A stretch of 64,000 nucleotides of DNA, taken from NCBI GenBank assembly GCA_029564595.1, contig JAKQPS010000001.1, forward strand, positions 1 to 64,000, in the 5' to 3' direction. The stretch comes from a bacterium. Lineage in GTDB: Bacteria; UBP15; UBA6099. The notes below the pieces were generated by a model. The model made no database searches, was not told the origin of the DNA, and was given only the letters and a program-made list of their open reading frames with translations. Below, piece by piece: positions 16,862 to 27,202 of this stretch. Every line of letters starts with the position of its first letter. Positions within the stretch are counted from its first letter, which is position 1. Made by a program: the position numbers and the translations under genes.

Positions 16862-18817
16862 ATGATGATGACGCGAATCCCCAAGAATTGCGTATGTTTG
16901 TTTGTGGCTGTGGGGTTGTTCTATTTTTCGACCGCGCGCGCCCAAATTTATGTTGAATCGGGAAGTTCCTCCGCAATAATCGTTGACAACACGGAGATAA
17001 TACTGGATGTCGCGCCCGCGACGCGTGGTGGAGAGTTGTTCGTGCCGTTGACGGACGATCTGGCGACGGCGCTTGGGGCGGAGTTCGAATACTACGATGA
17101 CGGCGGGCGCGCGGCAGCAAAAGTGACGATGCCGGGAGCGTCGCTGTCGTTCACGGAGGGCGCGGCCGTTTATTCGTCGGGCAGTGTAGAAAGGGCGCTG
17201 CGGGGCGCGCCGTTCATGCTCGGCCCGTGGCTTGCTGTCCCGGCCGTGGTCCTCTTTCAAGAAATCGGATACGACGCCGAGTTCGCCGACGGCAACAAGT
17301 TCGTTTCCAAGAAGTCCCGGTCGGCTTTTGTAGAGCAGATTCCGGAACAGTTGTTTTTGCCGGAAGCTGAACCGACGAAAATCGAACAGCCTGAGAAAGC
17401 GGCGGTGGAGCCGGAAGCGGCTCCCGCGAGAAAGCCCGCTCCCTTTCAATACACTTACGAAAATTCATTTGAATACAAAAACAACAAGATATCAGGAGAC
17501 GCCGCCAAGAGCAGCATACAGCCAGAATCAGACGGGTACAACAAGTTCAATCTGAGGGCGGTCGGGGAGTTGGCGAACGGATATGAAATCTCCGCCGCGC
17601 TGAGAACATCGAGCACGACCAACAGAGATTTCCGGCAGGGCGAGGTGACCAATTTTACCTTGGACGCATCGCGAGGCAACACGCTTCTGAAGTTTTACGA
17701 TTTGAATCCGAAGATATCCCGGTTCGTGATGAGAAACTATCAGATGCAGGGATTTCAATATGGGAGGACGAGCGGCGGGATAACGACCTCAGTCATGATA
17801 GGAAGGACGCCCAAGAGGCTTTACGAGTCGTTGTACACCCGGAATGTGATTGCCGCGAGGGTGGAGAAACGAGCCGGGGCCGCGTGGAGATATTCGGCGA
17901 CGCACGCTAGGATAGACGATGTCAGATATCCTGAAATAACTGACCGGCACGAGAACAGCGTGACGACATTCACGGTTGGATACGACACCAAGCCGTTCAA
18001 TGTGAGCGTCGAGCGGGCGATGAGCGCCGACAGGGTTTTTCATGGAGAAAGCAGAAGGGCGGACGCGACGAGGATAGACGTGAAGCGGATGGCGCGGAAC
18101 CTGATGTTTATAGGGAACTACGAGCAGATCGGCAACGAGTTTGTGTCGGAAACGGCGTTTTTCACCCCGGGCCGAAGGGAGTTTTCGGCGTTCGTAAGCG
18201 CGCGTCTGAATCCGAGGACGACCGCCACCACCGGCGGCAAGAGTGTTTTGTATTTGGGAGAAAACACTGAAACGATTCCTTTTCAGATATCATCGCAGCC
18301 GTTCGCGGCGCGCAAGAAAATGAAGCTCGCGATGAACTTGAGCAACGAGAAGGCGAGGAACGCGACCGGTTCCAAGCTGACGGAGTCGCGACAGTTCTCC
18401 GTGTCCGACTGGTTCGGCGGAACAAAACTCGCGTTGAATTTCGACAGGCGCGTTCAGAAGAGCTATCAGGGCGAACTGAACTTCAGGACGAACTTCAAGG
18501 CGCAGGCGACATCGAAGCTGACGGACAGGCTGACCGGAACATTTCAATTCAGACAGGAGAAGAGGAATCCGAACCAGACGCCTATAAGCCGGTTCTACAG
18601 GGCGCGTTTCGAGTATGAACTGAAAGAGTGGAACGACGTGGGGCTGACTTTCGAGAGATATTACAACGGAACTGAATACGACCGCAACTGCGTGGAGGCG
18701 GATTACAGGTTGTTGGACAACATCAACGACAGCGAGATAGCGATCACATACGGGTTCCACAACTATGCGGCGCACAACGAAAACAGAGTGAGCTTGAAAT
18801 ACAGCTACGTAAGATAG
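16862..18817 (+). CDS. Outer-membrane beta-barrel with copper-amine-oxidase-N-like domain
   Basis: About 651 residues when started at the MMMTRIPKNC methionines. A longer start at 16835 exists, but the hydrophobic signal sequence (VCLFVAVGLFYF, cleaved near ARA-Q) fits the later start. Residues 25-150 read as a copper-amine-oxidase-N-like module: a beta-strand pair IIVDNTEIILD, then LFVPLTDDLATALGAEFEYYD, with a second subunit-like repeat near 120-140. A Pro/Glu/Ala linker (about 165-195) leads into a long barrel of alternating polar/aromatic strands. The last strand ends in YSYVR. It is one base upstream of the FecR/Ig gene and likely anchors the surface locus to the outer membrane. Confidence 0.7.
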   Translation: MMMTRIPKNCVCLFVAVGLFYFSTARAQIYVESGSSSAIIVDNTEIILDVAPATRGGELFVPLTDDLATALGAEFEYYDDGGRAAAKVTMPGASLSFTEGAAVYSSGSVERALRGAPFMLGPWLAVPAVVLFQEIGYDAEFADGNKFVSKKSRSAFVEQIPEQLFLPEAEPTKIEQPEKAAVEPEAAPARKPAPFQYTYENSFEYKNNKISGDAAKSSIQPESDGYNKFNLRAVGELANGYEISAALRTSSTTNRDFRQGEVTNFTLDASRGNTLLKFYDLNPKISRFVMRNYQMQGFQYGRTSGGITTSVMIGRTPKRLYESLYTRNVIAARVEKRAGAAWRYSATHARIDDVRYPEITDRHENSVTTFTVGYDTKPFNVSVERAMSADRVFHGESRRADATRIDVKRMARNLMFIGNYEQIGNEFVSETAFFTPGRREFSAFVSARLNPRTTATTGGKSVLYLGENTETIPFQISSQPFAARKKMKLAMNLSNEKARNATGSKLTESRQFSVSDWFGGTKLALNFDRRVQKSYQGELNFRTNFKAQATSKLTDRLTGTFQFRQEKRNPNQTPISRFYRARFEYELKEWNDVGLTFERYYNGTEYDRNCVEADYRLLDNINDSEIAITYGFHNYAAHNENRVSLKYSYVR

Positions 18818-18818
18818 G

Positions 18819-21122
18819 ATGGGAGATTTGCGAGTGAGAGCTAACAGAGTCGTCGGTAAGAAGCGGGAATGGAGAGCGCGAGAGGCAGCGTTTATTGCGG
18901 CGATCATTTTATTGACTGTCGCGACGGCGGCGTCCCGCGCGGCGGTCGCGGCTGACGCATTGGCGATGTTGGAAAAGGTCGAAGGAAAAACGCTGATACG
19001 GCATGAAGGGGAATCCATCTGGCGCGCGGCCGCTGAAGGAGAATCTATACAACCGGGCGACTCGGTGAAAACATTGTCTAATGCGACCGCTCTTGCGGTT
19101 TTTGCGAAAGGCGGAGCAGTCGATATCCTGCCGATGACGGAAGTCGTGTTCGACCTAGTGGAAAAGAACGGGCTGACATCAATCGCGATGAGTCTGGAAG
19201 CCGGGCGCGCGTTGTTGCGGGCCGAAGACGAAGAAGGAGCGGCGCAATTTGTAATCAAAGCCGGAAACGCGGCGTTCCGGGCAAGAAACGCGTCCGTGTT
19301 CGTTGAAGTAAAGGAAGACGGAGGGTGCGTGGATGTGCTGAGCGGGGACGCTTATTTGACATCCACGCTCGACTCGGCAATCAAATTTCCGCTTGTTCAC
19401 GGGCAAAGGGCGATAGGTTTCTACGCGGACGACTCGATGGAGATGTTCGAAGCGAACATTGCGGATTTCGAGATGTTGACGCATTCCTGCATGCCTGAGC
19501 GCAAGCAGGATGAGGCGCGACAAACCGCTCAAACGGAAGGCGGCTCATCTTCGGGGGCAGAAGAAAGACCTGAGATTTCGTCGTTAGCCCCGATACAGGC
19601 CGCCTCATACCCCGAAGACGATGCCAACGCGGACGGAGAAGAGCCGGCAGAAGAAGAGTATGAGATATCTGTTTCCACCACTGTCACTATGCAGTTCGCG
19701 GTGTCGGAAGCAAAAACGGAAGCGAAGTCGGAAGCGGCGGCGGCTCCCACCGCGCTCGAAACTGTTGCCGAGGAGCAGCCTGTGTGCGCCACACTGCCGC
19801 GGATAATAAGGGTATCCGCAAATGAAACGAGCATACTTCCGGGTTCTAGGCCGTCGCTGGATTTCTATGAATGCGGCCCGATGCAAGTAATGTTTATCGG
19901 CACCGCCGAAGACGGATGCGGTCCGATCGAAAAAGTGATGATAAAGATTGAAGACGAAGACGAAGAGACATATCAGGCGGACGGAAAAAAGAGTTGGTCA
20001 TACACGGCGGCGGTGGAAAAGGCGGGGACATGGCCGATTAAAATCTGGGCGGTGGACGAGACGGGCGCTGTTTCGGCTGGATTTGAATTCCGGATGGAAA
20101 TGGAGAAAAACGTCGAGCCGCCTAACGTGTCGTTGCAGACAATAGCGAATAGGCAGGCCCCGTCATTCGGCGGCCGCATGAAACTGAATAAATCTCGTCT
20201 GACGAACGGAAGAATGAGTATTGAGGGAACGGCAGATTCACCCCGTTGCGATATTTCAAGAGTGGACGTGAGCGTGAACGACGGAACGGCGTGGAACAGG
20301 GCGAACGGAGGAGGGGTCTGGTCTTATTCCTTCGTTCCGAGGGACGGGACGTATGAGATAGTTGCCAGAGCGGCGGACGATGACGGGCAGGAGTCCGCCG
20401 TGACCGCGACCGTCGAAGTGCAATACATAGACAAGACGGACGAGGAATTACTGAGGATCGACTTCGACGCTCTCATGGCGGCGTACAGGGATAAGAACGC
20501 CGGAGGTTTCATCGACGGCGTTTCAAGCAGGTACTCTTCTCCGGTGAATACGATTGAGGACCTTTCGCGCCTCGATTATTCGCTGAACACCAAATTCATG
20601 GAACAGTCGACGGTGTATATCCGGTATCTAGTGGTTTCGACGACAGTGAGCGGGAACACTGGGCGTGTGATGTTCAACTGGGACACGGACAGAAGGACGG
20701 CTGGTTATACGCATACCGGCACATTCGTGTTCGACTTGGACGACGAAGGGTGGAGGCTTCTGACAGTGTCCGACGCGGACACGTTTCTGAGGCACACCGA
20801 CGAGGCGGCGTATATATCAGTCCGCGCGTCTGAAGCTCAGCTAAAGGCGAACAGGGCGGACACCGCGACGATATATCTGGAAGTCCGCGACTCGGCATAC
20901 AACCCGGTAAAAGACGGAACGATGATAACTTTGCTCGCGAGTTCGGGAGAAGTTGACGCGGTGGCGACAACATCGGAAGGGCTGGCTGAGGCGACATATA
21001 CGACAGGTTCATCTGCTGGAACCGCAGTGATAACGGCAAGGCGGGGAAGCGCCGCCGGAACAGCGTCTATCGTGATAGTCGAAGAGTCGCCCCCCGGACC
21101 GCCGGAAGAACCGGGCGGATGA
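18819..21122 (+). CDS. FecR-domain and Ig-like envelope protein
   Basis: 767 residues. A transmembrane or signal segment (IAAIILLTVATAAS, about 28-45) is followed by a FecR domain (about 55-210: EGKTLIRHEGESIW, QPGDSVKTLSNATA, then VHGQRAIGFY). Next is an acidic low-complexity stretch with many Glu/Ala (about 215-320), two Ig-like domains (about 330-440 and 450-545), an NTF2-like segment (about 550-660) and a C-terminal Big/invasin-like domain (SVRASEAQLKANRADTATIYLE). FecR domains usually transmit or bind at the envelope, and the Ig domains suggest a surface or periplasmic stalk. It starts one base after the barrel gene's stop codon, so the two are co-translated. Confidence 0.7.
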   Translation: MGDLRVRANRVVGKKREWRAREAAFIAAIILLTVATAASRAAVAADALAMLEKVEGKTLIRHEGESIWRAAAEGESIQPGDSVKTLSNATALAVFAKGGAVDILPMTEVVFDLVEKNGLTSIAMSLEAGRALLRAEDEEGAAQFVIKAGNAAFRARNASVFVEVKEDGGCVDVLSGDAYLTSTLDSAIKFPLVHGQRAIGFYADDSMEMFEANIADFEMLTHSCMPERKQDEARQTAQTEGGSSSGAEERPEISSLAPIQAASYPEDDANADGEEPAEEEYEISVSTTVTMQFAVSEAKTEAKSEAAAAPTALETVAEEQPVCATLPRIIRVSANETSILPGSRPSLDFYECGPMQVMFIGTAEDGCGPIEKVMIKIEDEDEETYQADGKKSWSYTAAVEKAGTWPIKIWAVDETGAVSAGFEFRMEMEKNVEPPNVSLQTIANRQAPSFGGRMKLNKSRLTNGRMSIEGTADSPRCDISRVDVSVNDGTAWNRANGGGVWSYSFVPRDGTYEIVARAADDDGQESAVTATVEVQYIDKTDEELLRIDFDALMAAYRDKNAGGFIDGVSSRYSSPVNTIEDLSRLDYSLNTKFMEQSTVYIRYLVVSTTVSGNTGRVMFNWDTDRRTAGYTHTGTFVFDLDDEGWRLLTVSDADTFLRHTDEAAYISVRASEAQLKANRADTATIYLEVRDSAYNPVKDGTMITLLASSGEVDAVATTSEGLAEATYTTGSSAGTAVITARRGSAAGTASIVIVEESPPGPPEEPGG

Positions 21123-21182
21123 GGCGTTTGCGCGCGGCGCGCGTAGATTGAGGAACAGGCTAATTTTGGAAGGAGTCAGGTT

Positions 21183-24100
21183 ATGAAAAAAATTTCTATT
21201 GTTGTTTTCGCGGTTTTATGCGCGTCGGCAGTGGCGCTGGCGGCCGTTCCGCAGTTGATAGACTATCAGGGCTACCTGATGGAGAGCGGCGCGGCTGTGA
21301 ACGGCACGAAGAGCATAACGTTCAAACTGTACGACGCGGCGTCGGGCGGCTCGCAACTGTGTTCGACAGGAGCGCAGACGGTGACTGTCACGAAGGGCGT
21401 ATTCTCGCACTCAATCGGCTCGACCGGCTGCGACCTTTCGACCATCAACTGGGACAATCCGGTGTATCTGGAACTGACGGTCGAGGGAACGACACTGGCG
21501 CCCAGAGAGAGAATCGCGGGCGCGGCGTATTCGGTGCAGACGAAGGCGTTGAATGTGATTTTCGCGCCGTCTGGCAATTTGTCCGCGACCAACGCCCAGA
21601 GCGCGATAGAGGAACTCGACGCGGAGAAACTAGCTAAAACAGGCGGAACAATCACAGGCTCGCTATCGCTCACGGGAGATGTGACGTCGGCCGGGACGGT
21701 AACAGCGGCCACTTTCGAAGGAGACGGCTCGGCGCTCACCAACATCAGCGCGGGAACTCACAACCACGACTCGGCGTATGTGAACGCTGGCGGGGACGCG
21801 ATGACGGGGCAGCTTACATCGACGGTGACAACCGGAACGGCTCCGTTCGTTGTGGCTTCGACTACGAAGGTGACGAACTTGAACGCGGACGCGCTTGACG
21901 GGCTGGACTCTACGGCGTTTATGGCGGCTTCTGCGGACAACTGGGTGAACGCCACCGGCGACGCGATGACAGGCGCTCTGACGATGTCAGCAAGTTCAGT
22001 CGGGAGTGTGTTCTCCTCGACCAATTCAGGCGCGGGCAAATCGGGGTCTTTTATATCCACCAACGGCACGAGTGGAGATTCGACTTTGTATGTGGAAAGA
22101 AATTCGACGACATACAGCCAGAACATTGAATCATGGAACAAAGGCGAAGGGTATGCGTTTGTAGGCTACAGCGATGCGACGGCAGGAGGAGGGGCAGGTT
22201 ACTTTCAGACAAATGCTGGCTCGGTTGGGCATGGAATAATGATAAAAATGAACGGAAACGGCGACGGGTTGCACTTCAAGCATGAGGTGGCCGGAACGCC
22301 GGTGATGACTTACGCGCACGGAATGGGCGCGACGACGACACTTATCGACGAGAATGGAGCATGGGCCGGAGCTACTAACAGTGTTCTTAAATCCGGCGAT
22401 GCGATGACGGGCTCTCTGAACATGGGGGGCAATAACATATCCAACGCGGGAACAGTGACGGCCGCCGCGTTTGACGGCGACGGCTCGGCGCTGACGAATA
22501 TCGCGGCGGGAACGCACAACCATGACGCGTCGTATGTGAACGTGGGCGGGGACGCGATGACAGGGCAGCTCACATCGAGCGTGGCGGACGGAACGGCTCC
22601 GTTCGTTGTGGCTTCGACTACGAAAGTGACGAATCTGAACGCGGACGCATTGGACGGGCTTGATTCAACGGCGTTCATGGCGGCGACAGCAGACAACTGG
22701 GTTGACGCGGGCGGAGACGCGATGACGGGCGCTCTGAACATGGGAACGAACGACATCACGAATGCGGGAACAGTGACGGCCGCCGCGTTTGACGGCGACG
22801 GCTCGGCGCTGACGAACATCAGCGCGGGAACGCACAACCACGACGCGTCGTATGTAAACGTCGGCGGCGATACGATGACTGGACAACTCACATCGAGCGT
22901 GGCGGACGGAACGGCTCCGTTCGTTGTGGCCTCGACGACGAAAGTGACGAACCTGAATGCGGACGCGCTTGACGGGCTGGACTCGACGGATTTCATGTCG
23001 GCGACCGCAGACAACTGGGTAGACGCGGGTGGCGACGCGATGACGGGCGCGCTTACGATGAACAACGTCGTGATAAATATGAGCGGCGCGAACGCTGACA
23101 TAACATTCGACAACGCGGGGGGCGCATTGACGCTGGCAGGCGGCGCAATTACCGACAGCGCGGGCAGCGTGAATATCAACGACGATGTTGATATCAACGG
23201 CGTTATCCAGTCGAGTTTGCCGATAAACAATGTTGTGTTCCAACACGCGGCGCCGGGAAGGATGGCTCTGAACGCCGCCAACAGCGCTGAATCGGTCATA
23301 TCATGGTCGCCGACGGGGCTTAACCTCGCATGGAACGTGTGGGAAGACGGGGTGTCTTGGCAGAACGGAAACGGAGCCGCGCCATCCGCCAACTTGCGCA
23401 TCAGCAATGGAGCGCTTGGAACGGACAGGGCGTTGGAGTTTATGTCTGCTCTTGCCGGAACTCCCGAATTTTATTCCAGAATGGCGATAACTTACGCCGG
23501 CAAAGTGGGATTCGGCACGGCGACGCCGAGCTACAATCTTCACTTGAAAACAGGCGACGAATCTTCTGTCATAGCTGTTGATAGCGGAAGCGGTTCGGCC
23601 CAGCTTTCTGAACTGATGTTTTCCGATAGAGGAACGCCTAAATGGAGCATCTTGAAAGACACGGCAAACGGATTTGACATAACCGAGGAATCGGTGGCGA
23701 TGGGCAGGCTGCACATATTACCGGGCGGCAACGTGGGCATAGGCACGACCAGTCCTGCGAACAAACTGGATGTTGAAGGCTCGATGGCGGTTGGCGCGAC
23801 ATATTCCGGCACGAGCGCAGCCCCGGCGAACGGACTGATTGTCGAGGGCAATGTAGGCGTCGGCACTGACGCCCCAGACGAAAAACTCCATGTTCAAAGC
23901 GGAGCTACTACAAGGATTCATGTTGAATCGACCACCGCCTCCCCTGCCAGCCTGTGGCTTGAGACGCCTGCTTCATCCTATATGTGGTGGGCAAGATCTG
24001 CGAGTGATGGAATATCCCTGAAGAACCAAAATACATCGGCTCAGCTGATGACAATCGACAACGTCGGCAACGTTGGAATCGGAACGCAAACCCCGGCACA

Positions 24101-24959
24101 CAAACTCCACGTCGACAACATCGACGCAAGCGGCAACGGCGCGTACTTTACCACAAGCAACACGGGCAATAATACCGGCCAGACGGTTTACGCTCTCAAC
24201 GCCGGCGGCGGCTCTTCCCGCGCCGGGCGCTTCGAAAACAACAACGCCGCAAACACGGCCTGCTCACTCTGGGCAAACAATACCGGAGGCGGCGAAGCCT
24301 TATGCGGAGAAATCAACAACGCTGCCAATTCCAGTACCGCGATTAAAATTGCCACTAACGGCGACGGCATGGCCGCAACATTCTCATTGACTAAAGTCGA
24401 CAATGCTAATAACGCTGTTCGCGTGACCCACGCCGGCGTCGGTTCAGGCGACTCTGCCGGCATCAGGGTAACGACAACCAATACCGCTCATGGCATTGAC
24501 TCTCGCACAACAGGCACGGCAGGCAGGCCCGGGAAGTTCATTATCGAAAACGCCGCAAACAATAACGATGTTCTTTTTATTTCAACCGTTGGCACAGGCC
24601 GCCTCATTGACACCAACAAGGGCGCATACCTCTCCAACACGGGCATTTGGACCGACGGTTCTTCGCGCAAGTACAAAAAGGATATCACGCCTCTCACTCA
24701 GGATGAGGACCGCAAAATGCTCGACGTGGTGAAAGGCATCGAGGTTGTGAGGTACCGCTACAAAGATGAAAGTCCGGACCGGAAAATGACCATCGGCGTC
24801 ATCGCTGAGAACGCGCCGGACGAGATGACGGACGAAACCAAGGAAGGCGTGCAGCCGGTCAAAGCGTTAGGCATGCTCATCGCCGCAATGCAGGCTCAAC
24901 AGGAACTCATTGAAGAACTCCGCAGGGAGATCGACGCTTTTAAGAATGACGCGAGATGA
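21183..24959 (+). CDS. Large fibre-like surface protein with C-terminal S74 self-cleaving chaperone
   Basis: 1258 residues with a signal peptide (MKKISIVVFAVLCASAVALAA). Residues 22-130 hold a beta-sandwich domain often found at the start of such proteins (LIDYQGYLMESG ... PRERIAGAAYSVQ). Three near-identical units of about 100 residues follow (GTVTAAxFDGDGSALTNI, NHDxxYVNxGGD, DALDGLDSTAFMA), then a mixed region. The C terminus is a peptidase_S74 intramolecular chaperone domain: DGSSRKYKKDITPL places the catalytic pair at S1160 and K1165, with cleavage expected before S1160. In tailspikes and fibres this domain trimerises the stalk and then cuts itself off. A coiled coil closes the chain. 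Confidence 0.85.
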   Translation: MKKISIVVFAVLCASAVALAAVPQLIDYQGYLMESGAAVNGTKSITFKLYDAASGGSQLCSTGAQTVTVTKGVFSHSIGSTGCDLSTINWDNPVYLELTVEGTTLAPRERIAGAAYSVQTKALNVIFAPSGNLSATNAQSAIEELDAEKLAKTGGTITGSLSLTGDVTSAGTVTAATFEGDGSALTNISAGTHNHDSAYVNAGGDAMTGQLTSTVTTGTAPFVVASTTKVTNLNADALDGLDSTAFMAASADNWVNATGDAMTGALTMSASSVGSVFSSTNSGAGKSGSFISTNGTSGDSTLYVERNSTTYSQNIESWNKGEGYAFVGYSDATAGGGAGYFQTNAGSVGHGIMIKMNGNGDGLHFKHEVAGTPVMTYAHGMGATTTLIDENGAWAGATNSVLKSGDAMTGSLNMGGNNISNAGTVTAAAFDGDGSALTNIAAGTHNHDASYVNVGGDAMTGQLTSSVADGTAPFVVASTTKVTNLNADALDGLDSTAFMAATADNWVDAGGDAMTGALNMGTNDITNAGTVTAAAFDGDGSALTNISAGTHNHDASYVNVGGDTMTGQLTSSVADGTAPFVVASTTKVTNLNADALDGLDSTDFMSATADNWVDAGGDAMTGALTMNNVVINMSGANADITFDNAGGALTLAGGAITDSAGSVNINDDVDINGVIQSSLPINNVVFQHAAPGRMALNAANSAESVISWSPTGLNLAWNVWEDGVSWQNGNGAAPSANLRISNGALGTDRALEFMSALAGTPEFYSRMAITYAGKVGFGTATPSYNLHLKTGDESSVIAVDSGSGSAQLSELMFSDRGTPKWSILKDTANGFDITEESVAMGRLHILPGGNVGIGTTSPANKLDVEGSMAVGATYSGTSAAPANGLIVEGNVGVGTDAPDEKLHVQSGATTRIHVESTTASPASLWLETPASSYMWWARSASDGISLKNQNTSAQLMTIDNVGNVGIGTQTPAHKLHVDNIDASGNGAYFTTSNTGNNTGQTVYALNAGGGSSRAGRFENNNAANTACSLWANNTGGGEALCGEINNAANSSTAIKIATNGDGMAATFSLTKVDNANNAVRVTHAGVGSGDSAGIRVTTTNTAHGIDSRTTGTAGRPGKFIIENAANNNDVLFISTVGTGRLIDTNKGAYLSNTGIWTDGSSRKYKKDITPLTQDEDRKMLDVVKGIEVVRYRYKDESPDRKMTIGVIAENAPDEMTDETKEGVQPVKALGMLIAAMQAQQELIEELRREIDAFKNDAR

Positions 24960-25105
24960 CAGACACATTAAAACTATGGAAAACGCGCCTTGCGGTTTTC
25001 ACAGGGACGGGTTTTTCCGAGAATGCGAGCGTGAACGAACCTATAGCGATTGTACGGTTACAAATGTCTTATCGCCATATGGCCTTATTGTTCAGGGAGC
25101 GATGG

Positions 25106-27202
25106 ATGAAACTCAGGATATTGAGCGCATTGATTGCGATTATAGCGGCGGCGCTGTGCGCGCCCGCGCACGCCGGAACGAATAAAACCGGCGGGGACTA
25201 TCAGGCGTTGCAGGACGCGGTCAACGTCAGCGGCGGAGGATCATCCGGCGGGAATTTTGCGTTGATTTCTTCCGTCGGCCAGCGCTCCAGCAACAGGCTG
25301 GCTACCGGCGGCGCTTTCTCCTGCGTCAGCGGATTGCTCGGCTCGGTCGACACAGACGTCCCGGCCGTCTCAATTACAGGCCCGACGGCGAACCAATCCT
25401 TAAACGGCTCCGTGGCCCTCGTCGGAACAGCGTTCGACAGCAACGATGTTCAGTGGACGCTCTACATCGGCCCCGGCGACGCCCCGACCGTTTGGACTCA
25501 GGTCGCGTCCGGCTCCGGAAACCGAGCTGTTTCTTATACATTCGGCGCGTGGGACTCCTCGCGCTACGCGGGCCGCTACACGTATAAACTCGTCGCTATC
25601 GACTCGCGTGGCAACGCTGCTCAGGCGACCGTCACTTTCAGTGTGGATTACACTCTGTCGATTTCCGGCTCCATCCCTGCCATGCAGTGGGTTTTCATAG
25701 GCTTGCCCGCGGCGCCGGCGAATCCTGACCCGATTTCAATTTTCGGAAACGGCGAATACAAGGTGTTCCGTTGGAACCCCGAAGCCGCCCCGGACCCGCA
25801 CACTGACAGATACAGATATCCGGCGGAGATAGAGCCGGGCCACGGGTTCTGGATAAAGTCTTACGACGGCCCGATGAGCTACACGTACGAAGCGTCGCGC
25901 ACTCCCACCAGCGAACTGTACTCGCTTCCCGTCAAGCCGGGATGGAACCAGATAAGCTCGCCATATGATTTCCCGTTTAACTGGGGAGGAGTTCAGGTGC
26001 GGAAGGACGGGACGGTTCACGATCTTTCCGCCGCCGCCGGAATGGGACTGATACACTTGACGTTTTACACCTACGACCAAGGGAGCGGCGCGTGGGTTCC
26101 CGGCGGAGCCGGCTCGACCATCGCCCCTCAGACCGGTTGCTACGTCCGCGCGTACGACGACGTGGAGCTGATGTTCGACCAGAGCGCGCGAGCGCTGTCC
26201 CGCATCGTCAGGCCCGTCGAGGAATTGCGCGTCGAAATATCCGCCGCAGTCGGCGACCGCCGCGACTCCAACAACTATTTCGGCATGGCAAACGCCGCAT
26301 CCGCGGAATACGACGCTCTCGACGCCGAGAAGCCGCCCCGCGCCATGAGGGACATTGAGGACGGCAAGCACATCTCTCTGTATTTCCCCAAATCGAGTTG
26401 GGCGAAGAATCCGGGCGACTACTCCGCAGACTTCAGGCCGACCGTCGCAAGGGCGGGGCAGTCGGAGTCTTGGGATTTCGTCGTCGAAACGAACGAAACA
26501 GGACAAAGCGTGGAACTCGCGTGGGATTGCGACGCGTTGCCGATTGACAAATATACATTCGCCTTGGTTGACCTCGCGACAGGGGCGAGAGTCAACATGG
26601 CTGAACAGTGCGTATACGCCTACGTCGCGGCGGGGGCGGGGTCGTCGACCGCCAGATTCAGGATAGAGATCGTAAGGCTCGGCGCGGCGTCGGCTTCCAA
26701 AACCTGTTCGCTAAAAGCCGGATGGAATCTTATCAGCGTGCCGCTGGAGCCGGATGTGACCGGCGCGCTGGTTCAACTCGGAGACAAGCTGCCTCTCGTG
26801 GATATTTATCAGTATTACGACGGCGCGTTCTATACTGGCGCGGAAGTGGACATACAGGCCGGACTGGGCTACTGGGCGCACGTCGCGGCTGACACCGAGT
26901 TGGAGTTCTTCGGTCTGTCTGTGCCAGAAGGTCAATCCGTCGCTACGCCGCTCGCCCCCGGATGGAACCTTATCGGCAATCCTTTCGAGGCTCCGGTTCC
27001 GTGGGACGACTCGGTGGTTTTCAAGTGCGGGGGGGCGGATTACACTCTGTCGGCGGCGGAAGCGGCGGGATATGTGAGACCGGGCCTTTTCGAGTACGAC
27101 GGTCAGGGGTACATCCCGGCGGTCGAGTTGAAGCCGTGGAAAGGATACTTCGTCAACGCGACGCGCGCGTGCGAAGTGGTTCTGGGCAATGGCGGCGAAT
27201 AA
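25106..27202 (+). CDS. Exported Ig-like and repeat-domain surface protein
   Basis: About 698 residues from the ATG that begins a textbook signal peptide (MKLRILSALIAIIAAALCAPAHA). An upstream ATG at 24956 that overlaps the previous stop would add 50 non-signal residues. Residues 30-80 contain VSGGGSSGGNFALISSVGQR; an Ig-like domain follows (about 85-185, TGPTANQSLNGSVALVGTAF). The rest has repeated modules of the WNxIS/WNLIG type: GWNQISSPYDFP, AGWNLISVPLEPD, APGWNLIGNPFE. This module recurs in secreted proteins of envelope-rich bacteria. The gene overlaps the next by 14 bases. Confidence 0.65.
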   Translation: MKLRILSALIAIIAAALCAPAHAGTNKTGGDYQALQDAVNVSGGGSSGGNFALISSVGQRSSNRLATGGAFSCVSGLLGSVDTDVPAVSITGPTANQSLNGSVALVGTAFDSNDVQWTLYIGPGDAPTVWTQVASGSGNRAVSYTFGAWDSSRYAGRYTYKLVAIDSRGNAAQATVTFSVDYTLSISGSIPAMQWVFIGLPAAPANPDPISIFGNGEYKVFRWNPEAAPDPHTDRYRYPAEIEPGHGFWIKSYDGPMSYTYEASRTPTSELYSLPVKPGWNQISSPYDFPFNWGGVQVRKDGTVHDLSAAAGMGLIHLTFYTYDQGSGAWVPGGAGSTIAPQTGCYVRAYDDVELMFDQSARALSRIVRPVEELRVEISAAVGDRRDSNNYFGMANAASAEYDALDAEKPPRAMRDIEDGKHISLYFPKSSWAKNPGDYSADFRPTVARAGQSESWDFVVETNETGQSVELAWDCDALPIDKYTFALVDLATGARVNMAEQCVYAYVAAGAGSSTARFRIEIVRLGAASASKTCSLKAGWNLISVPLEPDVTGALVQLGDKLPLVDIYQYYDGAFYTGAEVDIQAGLGYWAHVAADTELEFFGLSVPEGQSVATPLAPGWNLIGNPFEAPVPWDDSVVFKCGGADYTLSAAEAAGYVRPGLFEYDGQGYIPAVELKPWKGYFVNATRACEVVLGNGGE

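Noticed and set aside
22310-23407. 365-codon minus-strand frame inside the fibre gene
   Set aside because: It is the reverse shadow of the repetitive coding sequence of the S74 gene; composition is explained by that gene.
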